Origin: an uncultured Oscillospiraceae bacterium
GTDB taxonomy: Bacteria > Bacillota > Clostridia > Oscillospirales > Ruminococcaceae
DNA length: 20,516 bases
NCBI GenBank assembly: GCA_934481445.1
Contig: CAKSPC010000044.1
Location: forward strand, 1 to 20,516
Reading direction: 5' to 3'
Below the pieces are notes generated by a model. That model was not told the origin of the DNA and ran no database searches. It was given only the letters and a program-made list of their open reading frames with translations. Every line of letters begins with the position of its first letter. The stretch's first letter is position 1. Shown piece by piece: positions 16,082 to 20,516 of the stretch. Made by a program: the position numbers and the translations under genes.

Positions 16082-16873
16082 ATGTTTGAATTTAAGGAAA
16101 GGTATGATATTAACGACCTGCTCGCTATTATGAAGATCCTACGTTCGGAGAACGGCTGTCCGTGGGACAGGGTGCAGACTCATGAAAGCATCCGCACTGA
16201 CCTCATTGAAGAAGCGTATGAGGTTTGCGAGGGCATCGACTGCAACAGCCCCGAAATGCTTCGCGAGGAGCTGGGAGATCTCCTGCTCCAGATAGCATTT
16301 CATTCGCAGATAGAAACGGAAGCCGGTAATTTTAATTTTGATGATGTATGCAATGATATCTGTCAGAAGCTTGTTTACCGCCATCCCCACGTTTTTGGTG
16401 AGGTAAAAGTAAGCGGCAGCGACGATGTTTTGAAAAACTGGGACGCACTCAAAAAGGAGAGCAAGCACCAGGATACTTATTCGGAAACGCTTGAAAGCGT
16501 GCCCAGGACCTTCCCTGCCCTGCTTAGAGGAGAGAAGATCTGCAAGCGCGCGTCGAGGGCAGGTCTTCCGATAAACGACGCAAAGGCATTTGCGGACAGG
16601 ATACGTCATGGCCTGGACGAACTCGAACAGAGCGGTTTTGCCGCGGAAAATGCACATAATTCAGAGCTGATGGGCGATTTGCTGCTGTCTTTTTGTAATT
16701 TAGACAGAATTATGAAAACAGACGGCGAAAAAGCCTTGACTTATTCTACAAACAGAGTTATAATTGCATTCAGAGCCATTGAGGACGCGATCCGTGCCGA
16801 CGGCAGAAAGCTTGAGGATCTCACGGATGAAGAGCTTCGCCGCATGGCTGAAAAAGTTTTTAGCGGTCAGTGA
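16082..16873 (+). CDS. mazG: Nucleoside triphosphate pyrophosphohydrolase MazG
   Basis: MazG hydrolyses NTPs and dNTPs to monophosphates and pyrophosphate, cleaning damaged or excess nucleotides. The 263-residue protein has two MazG repeats. The first shows CPWDRVQTHESI, then LIEEAYEV and REELGDLLLQ, the EExxE and ExxD metal-binding pattern near residues 40-70. The second, weaker repeat contains ELMGDLLLSFCNL near 197-210. ATG 16082 follows AAGGAG by about 10 bases. It corresponds to B. subtilis yabN but lacks that protein's N-terminal methylase domain. A likely hup promoter lies within its 3' third. Confidence 0.94.
   Translation: MFEFKERYDINDLLAIMKILRSENGCPWDRVQTHESIRTDLIEEAYEVCEGIDCNSPEMLREELGDLLLQIAFHSQIETEAGNFNFDDVCNDICQKLVYRHPHVFGEVKVSGSDDVLKNWDALKKESKHQDTYSETLESVPRTFPALLRGEKICKRASRAGLPINDAKAFADRIRHGLDELEQSGFAAENAHNSELMGDLLLSFCNLDRIMKTDGEKALTYSTNRVIIAFRAIEDAIRADGRKLEDLTDEELRRMAEKVFSGQ
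16736..16764 (+). promoter_or_regulatory. Internal sigma-A promoter for hup, within mazG
   Basis: TTGACT (16736-16741) is followed after exactly 17 bases by TATAAT (16759-16764), about 145 bases upstream of the hup start. It would give the abundant HU protein its own transcription. Confidence 0.65.
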
Positions 16874-16907
16874 CCGTTAGATAGATTATTTTGGAGGTTT
16901 AAACAAC

Positions 16908-17183
16908 ATGACAAAGGCAGAATTAATTACAGAAGTAGCAGCTAAGTCCGGTCTTTCCAAGAAGGACACTGAAAAGGCTATCGCAGGTGTTATCGACACC
17001 ATCACAGAAACACTCGCTAAGGGCGACTCCATCCAGCTGGTTGGCTTCGGTACATTTGAAGTACGCGAGCGCGCAGCAAGAACAGGTATCAATCCCCGCA
17101 CCAAGGAAAAGATCAGCATCGAAGCAACAAAGGTTCCTGCATTCAAGGCAGGCAGAGCTCTCAAGGACGCAGTTGCTGAATAA
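16908..17183 (+). CDS. hup: HU-family nucleoid-associated DNA-binding protein
   Basis: HU bends and compacts DNA as a dimer and is among the most abundant bacterial proteins. The 91-residue protein has the full family pattern: TKAELITEVAAKSGLSKKD at the start, GFGTFEVRERAARTGINPRT around residues 46-65 (the DNA-binding beta-arm), and VPAFKAGRALKDAV at the end. GGAGG lies 10 bases before the ATG. Codon choice leans to GCA, GCT and GGT, fitting high expression. It sits between mazG and rqcP, an order also seen in other Clostridia, and has its own promoter and terminator. Confidence 0.96.
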   Translation: MTKAELITEVAAKSGLSKKDTEKAIAGVIDTITETLAKGDSIQLVGFGTFEVRERAARTGINPRTKEKISIEATKVPAFKAGRALKDAVAE

Positions 17184-17254
17184 TTCTATCTGAATTTATT
17201 CTGATAATCGGATCGATCATTCGCGAATATCCGATATTGTCTTTTACACGAACG

Positions 17255-17280
17255 GCGGCGGGTTTACCCTGCCGCTTTTT
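17255..17280 (+). terminator. Intrinsic terminator after hup
   Basis: GCGGCGGG (17255-17262) pairs with CCC-T-GCCGC (17267-17275, one bulged T) across a TTTA loop, followed by TTTTT. It lies about 70 bases after the hup stop and just ahead of the rqcP ribosome site. An imperfect repeat (ATCGGAT...ATCCGAT) precedes it. Confidence 0.75.
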
Positions 17281-17300
17281 GTTACAAAAAAGGAGATATT

Positions 17301-17540
17301 ATGAGATTAGATAAATATTTAAAGGTTTCCCGCCTTATAAAAAGAAGAACCGTTGCAAACGAAGCCTGCGACGCGGAGAAGGTTTCTGTAAACGGCAAGC
17401 CTGCACGGGCTTCCTATGAAGTTAAAACGGGGGACATAATCGAAATAAACATCGGCGCAAAGCCGCTGAAAGTGCGCGTGCTGGATGTTAAGGAATACAC
17501 CAAGAAGGACGAAGCCGCCGCTCTTTACGAGGTGGTATAA
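17301..17540 (+). CDS. rqcP: S4-domain RNA-binding protein RqcP (YabO, Hsp15-like)
   Basis: RqcP (YabO) is an Hsp15 homologue that, with RqcH, binds stalled 50S subunits and supports alanine tailing in ribosome quality control. The 79-residue protein is almost a bare S4 domain: MRLDKYLKVSRLIKRRTVAN, then VSVNGKPARASYEVKTGD and IEINIGAKPLKVRVL. The ATG follows AAAAGGAG by 5 bases. Its place before yabP matches B. subtilis yabO. Function is transferred from that orthologue. Confidence 0.9.
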   Translation: MRLDKYLKVSRLIKRRTVANEACDAEKVSVNGKPARASYEVKTGDIIEINIGAKPLKVRVLDVKEYTKKDEAAALYEVV

Positions 17541-17609
17541 GGTCATAATCCTCCCCTGCTGTGAATATAAATCGTATAAGAAAACGGATAAACAGTAAGG
17601 AGAGTATTT

Positions 17610-17882
17610 ATGCAGAAACAAACGACCACAGTTCCGCACAATATTATCATGGAAAACAGAAAGTGTCTGAGGATATCGGGCGTAAAGGATATCGACAGCT
17701 TCACCGAGAGCCGCGTTGTTCTAAGCACTGTTATGGGCGAGCTTGTTATAAAGGGCGACGACCTTCACGTTATAACCCTCGAGGCGGACATGGGCGATTT
17801 TACAATGACAGGATGCGTAAGTTCGCTGGCATACAACCGCCACAGCGTACTTGACGGTCCCGTTAAAAAGATATTCAGATAA
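17610..17882 (+). CDS. yabP: Sporulation protein YabP
   Basis: YabP is a small sporulation protein made under sigma-E in Bacillus; its molecular role is unknown. The 90-residue protein matches the YabP/YqfC family: HNIIMENRKCLRISGVKDID, SFTESRVVLSTVMGELVIKG, then a beta-rich core with LHVITLEADMGDFTMTG and the C-terminal SLAYN. TAAGGAG lies about 7 bases before the ATG. It starts 69 bases after rqcP and precedes yabQ by about 10 bases, so the two are co-transcribed. Confidence 0.92.
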   Translation: MQKQTTTVPHNIIMENRKCLRISGVKDIDSFTESRVVLSTVMGELVIKGDDLHVITLEADMGDFTMTGCVSSLAYNRHSVLDGPVKKIFR

Positions 17883-17894
17883 GCGGAGGGAATG

Positions 17895-18434
17895 ATGTAC
17901 TACTCTGTTCCCGACTGCTTTATGATCGCGCTGTTCTGCGGATTTGCGTTCGGTTTTGTGTATGAGGCACTGCGTATCATTCGGCTGATACTGAGGTTCA
18001 AGGCTGCGGTTTTCCTGTGCGACGCTCTTTTTTTCGTGCTGTCGGCGTTTGCGATAGAAGCGCTGTCACCACTGCTGGGAAGCTATGTGCGAAGTCCGGT
18101 TGTTATAGGTTTTTTTGCGGGGGTATTCGCGTATATCGTTACGCTGGGGCGCATTTTTAACCTTATGGAAAGCGCTGCCGCGGAAGCCTGGCGGCTGACG
18201 ATAGGTCGTTTTATAAAGTTTGTCATGCGGAAGCTTAAAGGCGTTTTTGGAGCATTTGCACATAAAGCACGGGCTGTATTTGGCAAAGTATCCGATTTTT
18301 CTTCAAGCCGACAAAAAAAGCTTCTCGGGTACTTGAAAACGCATGATAAAAAAGTGTATAATAATAGTATTACAGAAAACAAGGAGAGTGAAATAGGTCA
18401 TGTCATTAAAGCTCAGGTCAGGAGAAGCGGTTGA
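17895..18434 (+). CDS. yabQ: Spore cortex biosynthesis protein YabQ
   Basis: YabQ is a membrane protein needed for spore cortex formation in B. subtilis. About 179 residues, with four hydrophobic stretches in the first ~95 (FMIALFCGFAFGFVYEAL, a segment near 36-55, and two near 60-92), including the family's FGFVYEALRI motif. A basic tail of about 80 residues follows and is poorly conserved. Two tandem ATGs (17892 and 17895) exist; the second has the better spacing to GGAGG. The last 35 bases overlap the divIC start in another frame, and a promoter for divIC lies within its 3' end. Confidence 0.85.
   Translation: MYYSVPDCFMIALFCGFAFGFVYEALRIIRLILRFKAAVFLCDALFFVLSAFAIEALSPLLGSYVRSPVVIGFFAGVFAYIVTLGRIFNLMESAAAEAWRLTIGRFIKFVMRKLKGVFGAFAHKARAVFGKVSDFSSSRQKKLLGYLKTHDKKVYNNSITENKESEIGHVIKAQVRRSG
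18333..18362 (+). promoter_or_regulatory. Internal sigma-A promoter for divIC, within yabQ
   Basis: TTGAAA (18333-18338) and a perfect TATAAT (18357-18362) are 18 bases apart, placing transcription start about 30 bases before the divIC ATG. It would make the division gene independent of spore-specific transcription. Confidence 0.6.
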
Positions 18435-18732
18435 AAAGGGTTCGCGCCATGTTCCTATGCGCATTCTTGTTTTTCTCGCAGGGATAATTTTTATTACGTT
18501 TATCGTTTACTCGATTATTTCCGATAACGTTAAGGCGCGGGAATACAGCCAGAAATACGACGAGCTTGTTGAACAGACCAACGCTGTTCTTGAGGAAAAC
18601 GAGCAGATCAGCCGTTATCTTGATGACGATGCAAATCTAGACGAGTATATCGAGCAGATAGCCCGGGAGAAGCTTGATTTTGCAAATCCCGACGAGCGGA
18701 TTTACTACATCGTCCCCTCGGGCGATAACTGA
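18400..18732 (+). CDS. divIC: DivIC/FtsB-family septum formation protein
   Basis: DivIC (FtsB type) is a bitopic division protein that joins FtsL and DivIB at the septum and helps activate septal wall synthesis. The 110-residue protein has one membrane helix at about 20-40 (MRILVFLAGIIFITFIVYS), a coiled coil at about 45-75 rich in E/Q/L, and the conserved tail EQIAREKLDFANPDERIYY. The ATG at 18400 lies inside the end of yabQ, with AAGGAG about 13 bases upstream, a loose spacing; coupling to yabQ translation may help. Its position after yabQ is as in B. subtilis. Confidence 0.88.
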   Translation: MSLKLRSGEAVEKGSRHVPMRILVFLAGIIFITFIVYSIISDNVKAREYSQKYDELVEQTNAVLEENEQISRYLDDDANLDEYIEQIAREKLDFANPDERIYYIVPSGDN

Positions 18733-18747
18733 TGGCAGTATATTTCA

Positions 18748-18771
18748 GGCAGCCGTTCGGCTGCCTTTTTT
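18748..18771 (+). terminator. Intrinsic terminator after divIC
   Basis: GGCAGCC (18748-18754), loop GTTC, GGCTGCC (18759-18765) and six T residues: a textbook terminator 15 bases after the divIC stop. It closes the cluster that began at 14327. Confidence 0.92.
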
Positions 18772-18783
18772 GCTGCCATGGTA

Positions 18784-18812
18784 TTGACAAATTTTGCTCA
18801 ATTGTGTATAAT
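18784..18812 (+). promoter_or_regulatory. Sigma-A promoter of the cardiolipin synthase gene
   Basis: TTGACA (18784-18789) and TATAAT (18807-18812) are 17 bases apart, both perfect. It begins 12 bases after the preceding terminator's T tract. Confidence 0.9.
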
Positions 18813-18847
18813 AAAAAAGTATCAATATACTTATGAAAGGCGCTGTT

Positions 18848-20395
18848 ATGAATTTTCTGACAAAACTGCTAAAACGAATTTTCAACCGCACGACGGTCTG
18901 CATTATCGGCGTTGTTATACAGGTTTGCTATCTGATTGCGATATTCTGGACGCTCGGCACGGCATTCACATATTCTTATTTTGCGTTTATGGTGCTTGGT
19001 ATTGTAATGTCGTTTTATATCGTCAATTCCGACCTTAACCCAAGCTATAAGATCGCGTGGCTCATTCCCCTGCTGGTCGTGCCGATATTCGGCGTTATGT
19101 TCTATATTTTCTTCGGAAACAGCCACTCCGGTGACCGTCTGCGAAAGCGTATGAACAGCTACAACGATGAGAGCAAGCTGCTTCTGCCGCAGGACAACAA
19201 GCTGATGAAAAAGCTGCATAACGATACCCGCGTTGTTGAGAAGCAGGCAAACTACCTGTTCAATTACGGCGGATATCCCGTATATACAAACACAGCTACT
19301 ACTTACTTCCCTCTCGGCGAGGATAAATTTGCAGCGATGATAACCGAGCTTGAAAAGGCGGAGCGCTTCATTTTCATGGAGTATTTCATCATACAGGAAG
19401 GCAAGATGTGGAACACCATCCTTGAGATACTGGAGCGTAAGGCGGCGCAGGGCGTTGATGTCCGCGTTATATATGACGATTTCGGGTGTCTGTTTACCCT
19501 GCCGTTCAAGTATAACGAGGTGCTGGAGAGCAAGGGCATACGCTGCAAGGTGTTCAATCCGTTCAAGCCTATATGGTCGGCGAAGATGAACAACCGCGAC
19601 CACCGCAAGATACTTGTTATCGACGGTCACACCGCATTCAACGGCGGAATCAACCTTGCAGATGAATATATCAATGCGATAGAAAAACACGGTCACTGGA
19701 AAGATACGGCTGTAATGCTCAAAGGCGAGGCTGTCTGGAGCTTTACGATGATGTTCCTTACGATGTGGAACTATCTCGACAGCTCAAAACCTGACGACTA
19801 TACTGTTTATATGCCCCGCAAGGAAGAAATTGAGGATTACAAGGGCAGCGGATATGTTATTCCCTTTACGGACAGCCCGCTGGATGATGAGCCTGTCGGA
19901 GAAAACGTTTATCTTAACATAATAAACGATGCGAAAGAGTACGTTTACATCACGACGCCGTACCTCATCATCGACAACGAAATGAGCACCTCGCTTATTC
20001 TCGCCGCGAAGAGCGGTATCGACGTGAGAATAATCACGCCGCATATTGCCGACAAGTGGTTCGTTCATGCGGTAACGCGGGCGCATTACAAGAAGCTTGT
20101 AAAGTTCGGCGTGAAGATATACGAATATACCCCAGGCTTTATCCACGCGAAAAACTTTGTTTCGGATGATACTGTATCTGTTGTCGGGTCTATTAACCTT
20201 GATTTCCGCAGCCTTTACCTGCATTTTGAGTGCGCAACATGGATGTACAAAACGGACAGCGTGCTCAAGGTCAAGGAGGATTATCTGAAAACGCTCGAAA
20301 AATGCGAGGAGATAACCTACTCCGACTGCCGCAAGGTCAATATTTTCGTGCGGATAGGCCGTGGACTGCTGAGACTGTTTGCGCCGATGATGTGA
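18848..20395 (+). CDS. cls: Cardiolipin synthase (phospholipase D family)
   Basis: Cls joins two phosphatidylglycerols into cardiolipin and glycerol at the inner membrane. The 515-residue protein has two N-terminal membrane helices (about 14-35 and 38-60), a third short one near 65-85, and two PLD catalytic HKD motifs: HRKILVID with H at about 252, and HAKNFVSDD with H at about 433, followed by GSINLDFRS. ATG 18848 is preferred over ATG 18833: AAAGG lies 7 bases before it, while 18833 is only about 14 bases from the likely transcription start. A single-gene unit with its own promoter and terminator. Confidence 0.94.
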   Translation: MNFLTKLLKRIFNRTTVCIIGVVIQVCYLIAIFWTLGTAFTYSYFAFMVLGIVMSFYIVNSDLNPSYKIAWLIPLLVVPIFGVMFYIFFGNSHSGDRLRKRMNSYNDESKLLLPQDNKLMKKLHNDTRVVEKQANYLFNYGGYPVYTNTATTYFPLGEDKFAAMITELEKAERFIFMEYFIIQEGKMWNTILEILERKAAQGVDVRVIYDDFGCLFTLPFKYNEVLESKGIRCKVFNPFKPIWSAKMNNRDHRKILVIDGHTAFNGGINLADEYINAIEKHGHWKDTAVMLKGEAVWSFTMMFLTMWNYLDSSKPDDYTVYMPRKEEIEDYKGSGYVIPFTDSPLDDEPVGENVYLNIINDAKEYVYITTPYLIIDNEMSTSLILAAKSGIDVRIITPHIADKWFVHAVTRAHYKKLVKFGVKIYEYTPGFIHAKNFVSDDTVSVVGSINLDFRSLYLHFECATWMYKTDSVLKVKEDYLKTLEKCEEITYSDCRKVNIFVRIGRGLLRLFAPMM

Positions 20396-20418
20396 TTTTG
20401 TCACAATTTTATATAAAA

Positions 20419-20444
20419 AAAGGGACGCCGTTAAGCGTCCCTTT
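20419..20444 (+). terminator. Likely intrinsic terminator after cls
   Basis: AAAGGGACGC (20419-20428) pairs perfectly with GCGTCCCTTT (20435-20444) around a 6-base loop, 24 bases past the cls stop. The T tract is short but the A-rich left side suggests it may act in both directions. Confidence 0.7.
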
Positions 20445-20493
20445 CAGCTTGTCGAAAAACCTTTAAAATTTCCGCGTAGCGTATTGGTTTTCG

Positions 20494-20516
20494 CTTCCTT
20501 TTGACACAAAAGGAAG
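20494..20516. repeat. Perfect 10-bp inverted repeat at the right edge
   Basis: CTTCCTTTTG (20494-20503) and CAAAAGGAAG (20507-20516) mirror each other across ACA. It is cut by the window end, so the full stem and what follows are unknown. The 20396-20516 stretch holds no gene. Confidence 0.6.

Noticed and set aside
17541..17609. Possible sigma-E promoter before yabP (GAATATA at 17563 and GATAAACA at 17587)
   Set aside because: The -35-like element fits, but the spacing of 17 is too long and the -10 has several mismatches; not strong enough to list as a feature.
1..20516. CRISPR array, tRNA or rRNA genes, riboswitches, prophage or defence genes
   Set aside because: No regularly spaced repeats, no cloverleaf or rRNA-like sequence, and no such genes were seen; all long coding regions are explained by known housekeeping or spore families.

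Overview
The window reads as a spore-forming, Gram-positive anaerobe of the Clostridia, most like the Oscillospirales/Ruminococcaceae. The evidence is the spore genes cotJABC, yabP, yabQ and a SpoVB-type flippase, the DUF4364 regulator, strong AGGAGG ribosome binding sites and sigma-A style promoters. No species can be named from the sequence alone. Apart from one decayed insertion sequence, the gene content is ordinary chromosomal housekeeping, and I found no defence system, CRISPR array, prophage or clearly new multi-gene system.

Layout. (1) 1-2742, minus strand: a three-gene operon of a COG2426 membrane protein, a small Cys-rich membrane protein and recD2, which runs off the left edge. (2) 2929-7831, minus: uvrB-uvrA for nucleotide excision repair. 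(3) 7843-8599, minus: radC. (4) 8654-12642, plus: aroB-aroA-aroC for the shikimate pathway, followed by a DUF4364 regulator. (5) 12643-13130: a deletion-derived IS3-family element that appears to sit in the loop of a former intrinsic terminator between two convergent operons. (6) 13131-14181, minus: the spore-coat operon cotJA-cotJB-cotJC. (7) 14327-18732, plus: a spoVB-like flippase, mazG, hup, rqcP (yabO), yabP, yabQ and divIC. This matches the conserved Firmicutes yabM-yabN-yabO-yabP-yabQ-divIC order with hup inserted. (8) 18784-20444, plus: a cardiolipin synthase with its own promoter and terminator.

How the parts work together. The left half is rich in DNA repair (RecD2 helicase, UvrA/UvrB, RadC). 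The middle makes chorismate. The right half combines spore envelope genes with housekeeping genes: NTP clean-up, nucleoid protein, ribosome rescue and division. Promoter-like sequences inside mazG and yabQ could let hup and divIC be expressed in growing cells independently of the spore genes.

The most notable observation is a sharp change in base composition and codon use inside uvrA, somewhere between about 3480 and 3680. Left of it the DNA is visibly GC-richer and avoids ATA; right of it ATA for Ile and AGA/GGA codons are common. The uvrA frame is intact, so this is either an assembly chimera joined at a conserved segment or a homologous-recombination breakpoint. Until this is resolved, the genes left of about 3500 may not belong to the same genome as the rest.
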